From Riptortus pedestris (lineage: Eukaryota; Arthropoda; Insecta; Hemiptera; Alydidae): 64,000 nt of DNA. Under the pieces are notes generated by a model. The model ran no database searches. It was given only the letters and a program-made list of their open reading frames with translations, and had not been told where the DNA came from. Shown here in pieces: positions 43,925 to 55,084 of this stretch. Both the position numbers and the translations under genes were made by a program. The stretch lies in assembly GCA_019009955.1 (NCBI GenBank), contig CM032233.1, positions 93,534,501-93,598,500 on the forward strand, given 5' to 3'. Numbering within the stretch: position 1 is the first letter of the stretch; the number at the start of each line of letters is the position of its first letter.

Positions 43925-45670
43925 GCCTAGAAGGCTTAGATGTTTATCAGATGAGAGGCTTGTTTTTAAATGGGCGCCATTTACTGGCCAGTGATAACGA
44001 TGAATGGCATTCCTTCCTAATAAGGCCTAAACTTTTCAACAGCCCACAACACCGCTAAACAGTCGAGTTCGGAGGTTGAAAACATTCTTTCGGCAGTAGT
44101 TATATTCTACTGGCGTAAGCAAAGGCCTTCTCCAGCTCACCGTCTTTCTGGAACAAGATGTCACTTAAACCCGAGTTCAAAGCATCACTCTGCAAATAAA
44201 ATTCATTTGTGCAGTCTGGACAAGTCAGAATAGGTGCTGACACCAGCTTCTATTTAAGAAAGGAGAATGCCCTCCCTTCCTCTGGGTCCCATTTCCATGG
44301 CCTCAGCAAATTGGTAAGGGGTGTTATACGGCTTGAAAAATGAGGAACAAAGCGTCGGTACCAGGACGCAAGCCCAATAAACTGCCTTACCTGCTTCACT
44401 GTTCGTAGAGTTGGGTAATTAACAATAGGCTTCAGTTTGCCTGGTTCAACTACTAAACTATTATCATCAACTATATATCCAAGGTACTTTAATTCAGGGC
44501 GGCAGAACTGACATTTATCCCAGTTTACCGTAAGGTTGGCCTCATTCAACTTCCTAAATACTTCTTCCAAAATACGAAGATGCTCCTCAAAGGTCGAAGT
44601 GACTACGACAACGTCATCTAAGTAACAGAAAACATTCGGTTCCGACTCAGAGCCTAAAACAGAGTCTATCATTCTTTACCAAGAGGCAGGTGCATTGTGG
44701 AGACTGACTGGAAAGCGCCAAAATTGGAACAAACCTCGCCTAGGGACTCTAAACCCCTTTTTTTTCCCTTAGAACTTTCCTCCATAGGAATCTGCCAGTA
44801 GAGACTTTTCAAATCTATAGATAACAGATATTTGCCACCCCGAAGACTGTTAAGAATATTGGAAACATAAGGGGGTGGGTAAGCATCCCTTTTTGTAACC
44901 GTATTAACCTTCCTTTAGTCGACACAGAATCTATAGCTACCGTCGGACGTATTCACTAAGACTACAGGAGACGATCATGCACTCTTCGATGGTTCTACAA
45001 CTCCACCCTCCAGCATTTTGTCTAATTCTGTGTCCATTATGTCTTGTATGATCGGAGAAACCGGGCAATATCTTTGTTTGATTGGGGGACTATCTCCAGA
45101 ATCAATTTTGTGTTCCACTCCTGTCACACATCCAAGACCTTCTGGCTTCTCCTCCTGCCATCTAATGATCAGATCTTCGAGACGTTCTTTATCAGATTCT
45201 GTTAACGAGGCGTGGCTAACCAAAGCTACAGATTCAACCTCTACCGCAAAATCTAACGACTACTGACAATCTGACTGCGAGAAGCCTGGAACAACTCTCA
45301 TTTTGTGCCAGAAATCAATTCCTAAAATTAGGTGTGAAGCAAGTTTTGTCATTACGAAAAAATCAATAATCTTTATCTTACCATGGACTTCAACTGGAAG
45401 GGAGATACAACCTAATACCCCAATCGTGTCACCACTCGTGACCTGAATCTATACTCCTCTACTCTTCTTGAAGTTAAGTCCTAACTTTGAAAGTTTTAAC
45501 CAACAAACCCCATACATCAATTTTGATCCTAAATCAAGTAAACCTATAAATTTCACGCCATAGACCTTCAGGTCGATATATGAATATCAACAAAATTACC
45601 TCCACTCATGACTTCTTCCACGACATCTAACCACTAATTACAAGTCGACCTTTCCGTTGAATCAAATGCC
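43925..45670 (-). pseudogene. Ty3/gypsy pol remnant: protease, reverse transcriptase, RNase H
   Basis: In minus-strand order. A retropepsin-like protease starts near 45545 (LLDLGSKL where D-T-G or D-S-G is normal, so the active site appears changed) and ends HLILGIDFW near 45315. A linker and the RT start follow (DSGDSPPIKQRYCPVSP in the open frame 45223-44975). The RT palm has CYLDDVVVVTS with the catalytic YLDD near 44620 (44672-44250), then CRPELKYLGYIVDD and the connection FIGLASWYRRFVPHFS. RNase H follows as STSELDCLAVLWAVEKFRPY near 44040. The piece between 44975 and 44672 and the RNase H part carry stops. The sequence ends at 43925 against a family A copy. No integrase or LTRs found. 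This is an inactive endogenous fragment. Confidence 0.9.
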
Positions 45671-45689
45671 CGTCCGAGTTACTATTCCT

Positions 45690-46020
45690 TGCTTATAAAG
45701 AATTTTCTGATACAACTCATAGTATCCGAGATATTTCGAATTTTCAATTATTCCCCTTCTAACCCTCCCCCTCCCCCAAGTATAGCTATTACTTAATATA
45801 GTCGTTAGTTTTTCAAGAAGTGGTGAAATATCGAGTGTGGTGTTGATTAAGTAAAACGCATATAATTTAGAAATAAAATCTTAAATGATGTCGTTACATC
45901 GAAAATATTTACATTTTTCTCACACAGTAAAACTTCAATGGAAACAATATTTGGTACCTTCAAATAAATATTGGTAATGATCAATAAAAAATTACGGCAG
46001 CTAGAGCGGTAAAAGGTAAG
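45690..46020 (-). mobile_element. Family A internal fragment, diverged
   Basis: GAGATATTTCGAATTTTC, AGTGGTGAAATATCGAGT and AGCTAGAGCGGTAAAAGG correspond to the body up to the central junction, minus orientation. Both ends are lost. Confidence 0.5.
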
Positions 46021-46353
46021 TATATATGTATACTTAAATATATAAATTTTGTTTCTGAGACCTGCATGCAATTAGGCTGGAAAACCCCTACACAACAGGC
46101 CCGTGGTAGTAGATCTAACTCCGTATAAAAAATTGTGATAAGTTTGGCTGTTGGAAGTAAAATTTCATAAAATACATTAGCCAATGAATATTGAGAAATT
46201 GACAGTGTTGTGAAATGGGGAATAGCTGAAGTGTTTACAGAAAGTGTTAGTGATTTAGTTAATTTTGACTAAAGGGGTTTGGACTCTGAATCTTGATGCA
46301 ATGTGAAATGAGTTACAGATAAAAAAGAAACATTCTTACTTGAATATTAGATG

Positions 46354-46752
46354 TGTTGAGAACAGCCGGCATGCTGAAGAGTTGTCGGTACTGCGAGGTC
46401 TTCAATTCTGCTTAATTTGACTAACTTGGTCGGTCACCATGCTGACAACCACTGTTGGCCAGCAGGCTCACTTTGAAGCTCTTTAGCCAGTCATTTTAAA
46501 AGTCTTTTAGGCTAGAGAGGTCTGTCTATACTGTGCAGTGTCTCGAACGAGAATCTCAGGGTGATCTGTCACATTCTTGCCTTTTGAATCGTACCTTGTA
46601 CCCTCAGGGATCACGCGGTTCAAGTGCCTTGAGTCACCGCTAGGGCTGCTCGATCTGGAGGAGTGTCGTTTTGAAGCCGATTCTGAGGCTGTTTTCCAGT
46701 GGAGATGCTCATATAAAGGAAAACTAAAAATTATAGCGTTCTGGACGCAACA
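46354..46752 (-). mobile_element. Putative 3' LTR of the BEL/Pao element
   Basis: On the minus strand this segment begins TGTTGCGTCCAGAACGC (46752) and ends GCTGTTCTCAACA (46354), i.e. TG...CA ends, and is preceded by the purine-rich AATTTAAGGTGGGCG, a possible polypurine tract. It lies about 245 bp downstream of the BEL/Pao integrase tail on the same strand, the position expected for a 3' LTR. No second LTR is in the window, so the boundaries rest on terminal motifs only. Confidence 0.5.
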
Positions 46753-46994
46753 TACGCCCACCTTAAATTGATAGCATAAATTTAAAAATTATATTTGTAC
46801 TCTGTGAGCATCTATGTGTATGCGTGTAATGAGAATGGAGTAAATGGAAAGGAATGGGTAAGATAGCCCTTACTAATAGCAGACATATTAACAAAAACGA
46901 TTAAAGAAATAGAGAAAAGAAAAGGAATCGCTGGCACTCGACTGAAGACTAAAAAATAAAGAAAATAAGAAAAGAATAAAGAACTGAGAGCTAA

Positions 46995-47420
46995 TTGTCC
47001 TTATTGGACAGATTCGAGGAGCTCTTGCATGCAGCTTCGAACAAGGGCAGGATTGAGTTGGCAACTCGAACAAAGGTGGATGCCGAAGATGTGTACCGTA
47101 ACCACTCGTGCAATCCGGTCGTGTCCAGGGTGCCAGTCGATGATCCTGCCGACGGGCCAATGTCCAGTTGCTGTCTTCTTGCCCAACAAAATGACAAGGT
47201 CACCGACATTCTAGCCTGGGTGCCTTCTGTTCCACTCCGCCCGCTGCTGTAGTGAGTGGAGATACACCTTCCTCCAACGCTGCCAGACAGATGAGATCTG
47301 GGCTTCCATTCCTTCCCATGTGATGGGGAGACAGAGACTTGGCGAATCGGCAAGTTCTGATATGGCGCTGATAAAGGGACGCGGATGGGAAAATGTGCTG
47401 GTGTTCCACAAATATACACT
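46995..47420 (-). pseudogene. BEL/Pao retrotransposon integrase C-terminal region (DUF5641-like), frameshifted
   Basis: Three minus frames together give the typical end of a Pao/BEL polyprotein. TPAHFPIRVPLSA is near 47395, LPITWEGMEAQISSVWQRWR then KVYLHSLQQRAEWNRRHPG near 47330-47215, LLGKKTATGHWPVGRIIDW then HPGHDRIARVVTV near 47188-47090, and STFVRVANSILPLFEA near 47070. The motifs W-P-x-G-R-I and P-G-x-D-x-x-x-R-V-V-x-V and the downstream leucine-rich end are diagnostic of the domain that follows the BEL integrase core. At least two frameshifts disable it. The rest of the element is missing upstream. Confidence 0.85.
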
Positions 47421-47544
47421 AAATTGTAGAAGGGGTCAACAGTTTAAAGGGGACATTTGAATACACAACACAAAGTTCAGTACCTGAGTTAGAACCAACC
47501 ATTAATAAATTATAAGCTATATTAACATTCTATGGTACCAACAG

Positions 47545-47700
47545 GAGTGGAGATTGTAATGGAGGCCAGAAGGGAATAAGGGTAAAATTTTTATTTCCTA
47601 TTTGTTTTTCGCCCAAAAATGCACATAACCAAATTTGCTTACTTCATTATTTAAAGTAACTTTTGTTACATACATTTTTTTCGTAAAGCAAGTAATTTGC
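47545..47700 (+). mobile_element. Decayed Helitron internal fragment
   Basis: GGAGTGGAGATTGTAATGGA, TTTCCTATTTGTTTTTCG, GTAACTTTTGTTACATACA match the internal unit of the Helitrons at 55.5-61.6 kb in the same orientation. No termini. Confidence 0.6.
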
Positions 47701-47814
47701 TCAGAAATATTGTTATAGTCAACGATATTCTTACCCAAGTTATTATGAATTTATGAAACTCGGTACCTCATACAACACCTAGATAGGTTATCGAAATTTC
47801 ATTGAACTCCTGAA

Positions 47815-48060
47815 GTACTCCATGATAAAAAGTCCTTTCTAGGTGCTCGACTGTAATGTACCTTACCCCAGACCATGGCACAATAACCTGCAGAGCAATA
47901 TAATTCTAAAACACCTGTTGTAAAACTCCTAGTCGTCCATTACTTCTGAGTAAGAAGGTATTTTAGACTGCAATTGTAATGACCCTATTTACAAGCTTTT
48001 TAAGAGGAAGCCTTCGTGAATTCTGGAGTTATAGATAGTAATCCCCCATCACTCTTGAGA
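47815..48060 (+). repeat. Two degenerate units of the 118-bp family
   Basis: TACTTCTGAGTAAGAAGGTATTTTAG and GGAAGCCTTCGTGAATTCTG with GAGTTATAG follow the unit order seen at 14955-15850. They show that the family is dispersed in the window, not confined to one array. Confidence 0.45.
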
Positions 48061-48061
48061 A

Positions 48062-48824
48062 AAGGTCCGTCACGCAGGGGCTGCGTAAACTAAGCAGATT
48101 TCCCGCGTGAAGTTTAACAATAGATAACACAACACCACCGTGAATATTAAGTGAATAAATACAAACTATAATAAGAAACCTCCCGACGGAAAGCATCTGA
48201 AATGTAAACAAACAGTTCTGCCAACTTCTTACCCGAAAGAAAAACAATTACTGTAATATATCTGAATATAACGTATTAATTTGATTGAAAGCGTTTTACT
48301 ATATCTAGTACTGTAATTTATAATGAATCAGAATAATTTTCATCTCAATCAATCAAATTCAAGAGTCGAAAAACTTAAGAAGGGGGGGGGGAGGGAGGAG
48401 TCACCAGAACATATTTGCATGTATCTCATATAATAAAGGCCTCTTGAAAACAATATTTGGTATTTAAGCTTCAAATAATGTGGTTTATTAAATAATCGAG
48501 TATTACTTATGCGAGGTTTGTGGGGGTTTGCTGAAGGTTGAAAACTGAAAAATATAACCAATATATTTGGTTAATATTCAAGATAGGGAATAAATGTATA
48601 TTAGAATATTTTTAGTATATTAGATTTGCGATAAGAGTCGCCGTGATCCGACTTAAGGTAACGGAGATACTTCGAATTTTCAAATCCTCTCCCCCTCTAA
48701 CCCCCCCCCCTCCCCCTTGGCCGATTTCAGCCGTTAACGAACGTGATCTTTCTTTTTACATAAATTCTAAATATCGAGTTTGATAACGATTAAACAATAA
48801 TTGCGACCGCTGGAGCGTTAACAG

Positions 48825-48894
<70 letters not shown>

Positions 48895-48995
48895 TTGAAT
48901 GGACCTCATTTTCGTCATCTACTAGGTACGATCGATGGACATACGAAGAAACATTTCGAAAATCGCGTCATGAGTACGACCTCAATTTGCTAAAA
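48062..48995 (-). mobile_element. Family A reference copy (HINE-like) with (TA)n centre
   Basis: Minus orientation. The 3' terminus is AAAGGTCCGTC, hairpin ACGCAGGGGCTGCGT (48072-48086) and sub-terminal repeat AGCAGATTTCCC (48093-48104). The body runs to GCGTTAACAGACAAATATAT near 48830, then (TA)n 48830-48891. The left arm TTTTGAATGGACCTCATT to CATGAGTACGACCTCAA follows. The 5' terminal palindrome is mostly lost (TTTGCTAAAA). Architecture: short inverted repeats close to both ends, a hairpin near one end followed by a T-rich edge, a variable simple repeat in the middle, no coding capacity and no target duplication. This matches Helentron-associated elements (HINE, Drosophila DINE-1/INE-1). 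The assignment is by architecture, not by a database match. Confidence 0.75.
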
Positions 48996-49295
48996 TGGAT
49001 TTTCATCTGATTATCTACTTGTTCCCTGTATTAATCAAATTTTGTTTAAATTCCTACAGATGCCTTTTACAGCCAGTTTTCAATCTGTGAGGGATTATTT
49101 TAAAGATTTAGTATCTTTTACAACTATGGTTAAACATATTCTTTAAGAATACGGATAAAAAGTTGAGCTGACTTCATGTGATTTGATAAAACGGTTCTTA
49201 GTTCTTTAATCTTAAATGTTAATGACTTAGAATAATTTAATTGGACAATGGAATTTATATCATTCTTGATTTCCATGAGTCAAATTAAAAATTAG
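48996..49295 (+). repeat. Repeat X copy 2, next to family A
   Basis: Inverted partner of 33695-33975 (TTTTCATCTGATTATCTACT, CAGCCAGTTTTCAATCTGTG, GATTTGATAAAACGGTTCTT, TTGATTTCCATGAGTCAAAT). The junction with family A is the same in both copies. Confidence 0.8.
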
Positions 49296-49636
49296 ATTTT
49301 TGTTTAGATGCTAAAACATGCACTTATTGATAAAAGGGATATTTAAGAACGTATAAACATGACATGGTTTATTGGCTTGGATATTAGAATTAATGTCTGA
49401 TCGCTAATTGTTGGTTTATAGTGATATGATGAGTCAGTTGATTCCACAAGGGTGGAAAACAATCCTATTCCTGCCGATAATGGCTTAAATAGGTACAACC
49501 ACAAAATGTTTGGATACTATTGCTTTCGAGAAACTAATAATTAATAGTTTGTATCAGCTCAACTCCTATTTTCAAAATCTAAAAATATTATTCTAATATT
49601 CAAAATGTAAATGTATATTACCCCTTTATTTCTTTA

Positions 49637-49679
<43 letters not shown>

Positions 49680-50339
49680 TTTTTTTTTTACAGACTTAAG
49701 GTCGTATTGTAAATGGAGCTTCCCTCCGTGTGAATCCATAGCCGTTTGTCAACTTGCATGCTGTTGATCTTTGTACACTTATGAGCTTCTAACTTCCTCT
49801 TAGTATTGCAAGTTTTATTAATATCATGTGTATACGGTCGTTAAGTGAGAGAAGTAATTTTTTACATTTTTTTTTAATCTGTAACAATTTATAATTCCGA
49901 TTTTTTTAATACTACTTGTCTGTACTTGTTTTATATATTATTGCAGTGCCAGTCTGTTATCATTTAGAAATTACAAAATATTTCTTCTTTTTTTGTTCAG
50001 TCGATTTACTTACTTTCTGTATGACTTACTTATACTTTGTTACAACCTTTGTAATACATATTTAATCGTTTTTTTTTATACACATTTGGTGATGAAAATT
50101 CAGTACATGTTTTGCTATTAGTATTGTCAATCAAAAAGTCATATATATACATGTATGAATGCAATATTAAATTTAAACAAGTAGTATTCTTTATAATGTT
50201 TTATACAAATAAAAGATTTTAAAAAGTTGTTACATAACTTTCATATATACTCATACATACATATCTCCTCATAAAGAAGTCATTATCTGGCAAAAGAATG
50301 AAATTAAAAATTTGAAGGAACATTTAATTGCTTGACATT
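49296..50339. other. No gene recognised; isolated (TA)n
   Basis: AT-rich DNA with (TA)n at about 49639-49675 followed by a T run. This is the one long TA tract not visibly linked to a family A or Helitron terminus. Confidence 0.45.
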
Positions 50340-50990
50340 ACAACCACTAGCTAAGGACCGAAGTGAGAAGTCTGCCTATATTTCAAGAGGGTTTGATTCT
50401 CTTCTCGTGACTGGATTTTTTCTAAACCCAAGGTAAAATAGCTCTAGAAAATTCTAGATGTTCATTAGTATAGGACTAGGCTAAAAACCGAGAATTTGTC
50501 AATAATTTTTAAAATATGTGTATTGTATTCCCCAAGGCAGGCAATAATTGCCGTATGAAATTTCAGTTGCCTGTTTACAGCCACTAGCTTAGGACCGAAC
50601 CCAATTTTTCATTAGAGCTGATGATTTGTCGCACATATGGATTTCTTTCCAAAATAAAAAAAAAACAAGATAAATGCAGAATTAGACGAGTCAGTCAATC
50701 TCTCAAGAGTGGGTTTCTTTGTTTGAATTCTGATTCAATCCTGGCGTGATATTTGTGGTAGGGAACCATAGTTATTGGTAATTGTAATCGCTAGATAAGG
50801 ATCAAATTGAATGAGTCAATCTCCAAAGAGTGTGTTTCTTGTTTGAACTCTGCTTCAATCCTGGCGTGACGTTTTGGTTGGGAGCCATAGTTCTTCGTAA
50901 TTATTGCCACTAGATAAGAGCCAAATTGGATGAGTCAATTGCTCAAGAGGGTTCATGTTTCTGTACCTTATCATGATTATCCATCTTATG
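50340..50990 (+). repeat. Degenerate tandem repeat, about 122-bp period
   Basis: Units marked by CACTAGCTAAGGACCGAA (50346), CACTAGCTTAGGACCGAA (50582), CGCTAGATAAGGATCAAA (50788), CACTAGATAAGAGCCAAA (50909) and by GTCAATCTC(T/C)(C/A)AAGAG near 50693 and 50814. The last two full units are most alike. No coding signal. Confidence 0.7.
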
Positions 50991-51019
50991 CCAGTGACGA
51001 AATGTCAGTTGCTCCGTTC

Positions 51020-51036
51020 CGAAATGAGGTCCGTTC

Positions 51037-51097
<61 letters not shown>
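51020..51097 (+). mobile_element. Family A left-arm stub and (TA)n
   Basis: CCGAAATGAGGTCCGTTCAAAATTA is the last part of the family A left arm, followed by (TA)n to 51097, where a Helitron end starts. No family A right half is found beyond the Helitrons in this block. Confidence 0.6.
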
Positions 51098-51098
<1 letters not shown>

Positions 51099-52054
51099 TA
51101 GCTCAGATACCCAGCTTCGCTCGGGAATTCATTTGAGGCTGAATGGTGATGGTATATTTTTGGCAAGGCTTTACTTTGCACAATATTTTGACATTTACCC
51201 GTTCCAGTGTGTAGGGTTAATACCCGTTGTTGGCATTTGTTAATAATAAAATTATTTTTTTATGTAAGACTTCACTGTCCTGCATATTGTCATATTTCCC
51301 GTCTCCTGTGCATTATGCATAGATTTGAATTATTAAGGAAAAAATATTGACATACATTTGAATTAATTTTTTCAGGTGAGGTACCTGGTAGTTCATATTG
51401 AAAAGAAGTGTTGAGCAAATTTCTCTAAATAACAAAATAAACAACTTTTTTTATGTGGATATTTGCCGAAACCCCAATAGGAAATCATTATTATTAATTT
51501 CAGGCCTCCCTTATAACCCCGCTCCTGCCCGTCCCTAGAAATGTTAATATGGCTTATTATAAGGAAATCGATAGTGCTAATTCACATAGCGAGTTTGGTT
51601 GAGTCTTTTGTGCCAAATAAAATTGTGGACTCCCGCTATAGTTTTTAACGTATAACTCATTTATACTTCCGTATACGGAGAAAGTGCATATAACAAAAGT
51701 TACTCTAAATAACAAAATAAACAACTTTTGTTATGTGCATATTTGCTGAAAAAGCAATAGGAAACGAAATATCGCTATTTTTAATTTCAGGCCTCCCTTA
51801 TAACCCCCACTCCTGTTCGTCTTAGAGAATATTAATATAGCCTAAAGTCTAAGTTGAGCTAATAGTAATATACATACCAAGTTTCATAAAATTTGGTTCA
51901 GCCGTTTATGCGTGAAAAGGTAACAAACAAACAAACAAACAGACACGAAAGAAACAAAATGTAGTTATGGTGTCTATGACATGTGAAACGAAAAGTTATC
52001 GTGAAATTTCGCGAAAAAAATCAATGTACAGACAGAGGTTACAATTTTATATAT
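51098..52054 (-). mobile_element. Non-autonomous Helitron, two internal units
   Basis: Minus orientation. 3' end at 51098 (CTAG, then GTATCTGAG mirrored, hairpin CCGAGCGAAGCTGGG) and 5' end TATAAAATTGTAACC near 52054. Hairpin units near 51425 and 51700. A (CAAA)n block at 51920-51941. Joined at its 5' end to the next copy through TATATATA. Confidence 0.8.
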
Positions 52055-52057
52055 ATA

Positions 52058-52778
52058 CTACCTCAGATACCCGGCTTCGCCCGGTAATTGATTTGAGGCT
52101 GAATGGTGATGGTATTTTTTTGGCAAGGCTTTACTTTGAACACTATTTTGACATATACCCGTCCCAGTGTTCAGGGTTTATGGCATCCCCTTGTTGGCAT
52201 TTATGGCATTTAATAATAAAATTAATTTTTTATGTAAGACCTCACTGTCTTCCATACTGCCATATTTCCCGTCTCCTGTGCATTATGCATAGATTTCAGT
52301 TATTAAAGACAAAATATGAACGTAGATTTGAATTAAATACCTCATAGTTCGAATTGGAATGAATTGTTGAGCATATCAATATTTCTACGCAAATTACCTG
52401 CTCCACACATTGTTCCTGGAGAAATTTATAAAACAAAAGTTAATCTAAATAACAAAGTAAACAACTTTTGTTATTTGGATGTTTGTCGAAAAACAAATAG
52501 ACAATGAAATATTGCGAATTTTTATTTCAGACCTCCTTTATAACCCCCACTCCTGTTCGTCTCAGAGAATATTAATATAGCCTAAAGTCTAAGTTGAGCT
52601 AATAGTAATATACATACCAAGTTTCATAAAATTCGGTTCAGCCGTTTATGCGTGAAAAAGTAACAAACAAACACACACGAAAGAAACAAAATGCAGTTAT
52701 GGTGTCTATGACATGTGAAACGAAAAGTTGTTGAGAAATTTCGCGAAAACAATTAATGTACAGACAGAGGTTACAATT

Positions 52779-52785
<7 letters not shown>
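52058..52785 (-). mobile_element. Non-autonomous Helitron, one internal unit, tandem to the previous
   Basis: Same orientation as the preceding copy, head-to-tail. The 3' terminal CTAG is mutated (CTAC on the plus strand at 52058). One hairpin unit near 52430. 5' end GGTTACAATTTTATATG near 52785, then (TA)n to 52841. Confidence 0.8.
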
Positions 52786-52844
<59 letters not shown>

Positions 52845-53409
52845 ATAAGGGACAGTAAAATCAATTTGTTTTGAATTCAAAAATAATTTATATCTTTTTT
52901 ATTTACGAACCAATTTTGATGAAACTGTTTGTGTGTATTCATAAATATCTTTAGAAACAATAAAAAAATAAACAAAGGTACCAAGTATGTATTTGCGGCC
53001 AGAAAAAAATTATAAAGTGTCAATTTGAGTTTTCAGAAAGCAAAAACATAGTTTCACGTTAAATTGAATATCTCGAAAGATATAAGGATAATCATGGAAA
53101 TCTTTTTTTGTTTTAGTTCTATGACATATGATCTACCTCCTAAAATAATAAAATTGAATGGTTATTTGACTCCTTCATTGTTTATTCCAAGTTTAAAAAT
53201 AAATATTTAGAAAAAAAATAAAAATGTGTATGAATGAAAAGAACATGATAAATAAAGGTAGCTAAGAAGATCGATGCATTACATAAATTTGTTTTTAATT
53301 AAATACTGTTTAGATTATGGGATTCTTCATTCGAATAAGTACTTAGATATGTACAATTCTTACCCCTAAAATGGTTGTTTTGGTCGATGTTCTTTACAAT
53401 TTTAAAATA

Positions 53410-54265
53410 TCATTTAATTTTGCTTCGCCACGACATAGATTGTTGAGAAAACTGGTATGTTCTTCTTGTCATTCCTCGGCTTAAATGTTCCAAGGTTACT
53501 TGACAGTTTGGTTGATTCTTAGGTAAATTAAAAGTGAGGGCTGCTTTTTCATCCGTGGTAATTCTTCGAGCCTCAGTGATTCGTGAGTCATCTATTGGCT
53601 GAAAGTTGTGAAATGATCTTATCCTTGGAAGAGTTTGAACATCTTTGAAACGACCTTCCAAAGCAGGATGAACTAATTCAACTGTTTCTTTAGATATGAA
53701 GAGAAAACTGACTTTTACTATTCTGGGTTTTTCGGGGCTCAGGTTGGCCATGTGAGTTAAAGCGTTGGCCTTAATCTCACATGGCAAACCTAGTGTGGCG
53801 AGTTCGATTCTCGCCTGGGCAATAGGAATTTATTTAGTGTCGGAATTCATAAAATAAATCCTTTGTCGCACCCTGGCTAGAAAAGTGTGGTAACCTGTAG
53901 ATAACCCGTCCTAATTAGCCTTAGTTGCAAAAAGTGAACGTTAATAATAAAAAAATCAAATTTATTCTGGTTTTGCAAAAGTCAAACAGTTCAGTCACTC
54001 AAAATATTTGGTTTTCTAAGGCTCATTGCAAACTTTACTTCCAAGCTAATCGTTTCACTCTACCCCCAATTCCATCACATTTAGTTTTACCATGACTAGT
54101 AGCAAAAAATTACCAATGGGCCCGAACTTTCAAAATCTTTCTCATGCAGGCACAGATTATGAACTTGTACTTATTTTTGTACTGAGCAGCACATCCATCA
54201 CGGAAGTAATGAACTTTTTTGATGTGTGAGCAGTTTTCTTTCAAAAACACAATCACAGGTTTTTG
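53410..54265 (-). pseudogene. Transposon-encoded protein with FRDGCAAQYKNK and FATSHGKTKCDGIGGRVKR motifs
   Basis: Minus-strand order. From about 54255 comes a segment with FLKENCSHIKKVHYFRDGCA, AQYKNKYKFIICACMRKI and, after a stop near 54120, FFATSHGKTKCDGIGGRVKR. The SINE at 53733-53962 interrupts it. After the SINE, from about 53735 to 53410, the frame continues with VSFLFISKETVELVHPALEG, LPRIRSFHNFQPIDDSRI and the end. Proteins with a D-G-x-x-x-Q-Y-K-N block followed by F-A-T-S-H-G-K-x-x-C-D-G-x-G-G-x-x-K-R occur, from memory, as many-copy uncharacterised proteins in insect and other invertebrate genomes. Position between long TIRs suggests a transposase, with the D of DGCAAQYKN as a candidate catalytic residue (inference). 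At least one stop and the SINE make this copy dead. The 126-codon frame starting inside the SINE is a chimera. Confidence 0.6.
53719..53974 (+). mobile_element. tRNA-derived SINE inside the long-TIR transposon
   Basis: Plus-orientation copy 53733-53962: head GGCTCAGGTTGGCCATG, B box GCGAGTTCGATTCTCGCC, body TTTAGTGTCGGAATTCAT, GGTAACCTGTAGATAACC, 3' end GAACGTTAATAATAAAAAAA. TATTCTGGGTTTT on the left (53719) and TATTCTGGTTTT on the right (53963) look like the target duplication. It lies within the coding region of the transposon, so it came later. Confidence 0.86.
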
Positions 54266-54698
54266 TGGTAAGAATTGTACATATCTAAGTACATATTCGA
54301 CAGATGAATTCTATAATCTAAACAGTATTTAATTAAAATCAAACTTATGTAAACAATGAAGGAGTCAAATAACCATTCATTTTATTGTTTTAGGAGGTAG
54401 ATCATATGCCCTAGAACTAAAACAAAAAAAAAAGATTTCCATGATTATCCTTATCCCTTTCGAGATATTCAATTTAAAGTGAAACTATGTATTTGCTTTC
54501 TGAAAAACTCAAATTGACACTTTATAGTTTTTTTTTTATGGTTACAAATACTTACTTGGTACCTTTGTTTATTTTTTTTATTGTTTCTAAAGATATTTAT
54601 GAATGCACAAAACAAATTTCATCAAAATTGGTTTGAAAATAAGAAAGTTATAAATTATTTTGAATTCAAAACAAATTAATTTTACTGTTCCCTATCGA

Positions 54699-55084
54699 TA
54701 AAAAACATGAAATTCTCAAAACTTTAAAAGGCCATAAAATCCAAACCGTTAAAGATAGATAAAAACACATCAAAGAATTGAACACCCAAAATAAGATTCA
54801 TCAAAATCTGAAATGGTGGGTGCAATGGTGTGGTTGGATTGATGTGGAATGACCCAACTATGAGATTGCTAAGGACTTTTAGGCTAGCAAATCGATTCCC
54901 CTTGTGTTTTACAACCTCTCACTTAAAGGGGCAAACCAAGGAAGAAAAATAATACTTACGGTACAGTCTATAGCACGCCCACACAGCATTTGACATATTT
55001 CGACAATATACTAGTTATTAATTGGCATTGGTTGGTGCGGTAGAAGAGTTTACATGACAGCAAATAAATATGAGGCGTAGTACA
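54699..55084. other. No gene recognised; possible outer part of the long-TIR transposon
   Basis: ACATGAAATTCTCAAAAC to GGATTGATGTGGAATGACCC (about 54700-54853) could be the outermost part of the right end, since the left end is cut short by (TA)n. The remainder has no recognised feature. Confidence 0.35.

Larger units (their letters stand above)
52846..54698 (-). mobile_element. DNA transposon with about 450-500-bp terminal inverted repeats
   Basis: Left arm 52846-53365 and right arm about 54268-54698 are inverted copies with indels: GGGACAGTAAAATCAATTTG against GGGAACAGTAAAATTAATTT, continuing through AACAAAGGTACCAAGTA, CAAATTGACACT, ATATCTCGAAAG, AAATAACCATTCA to GTACAATTCTTACC. The interior (about 900 bp) holds a broken coding sequence on the minus strand and a SINE. 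The left end abuts a (TA)n tract; no target duplication can be read. Sequence after 54698 (to about 54855) may belong to the right end, with the left end truncated. Confidence 0.75.

Noticed and set aside
46507..46761. 84-codon minus-strand frame
   Set aside because: It falls in the putative BEL/Pao LTR and shows no protein signature.
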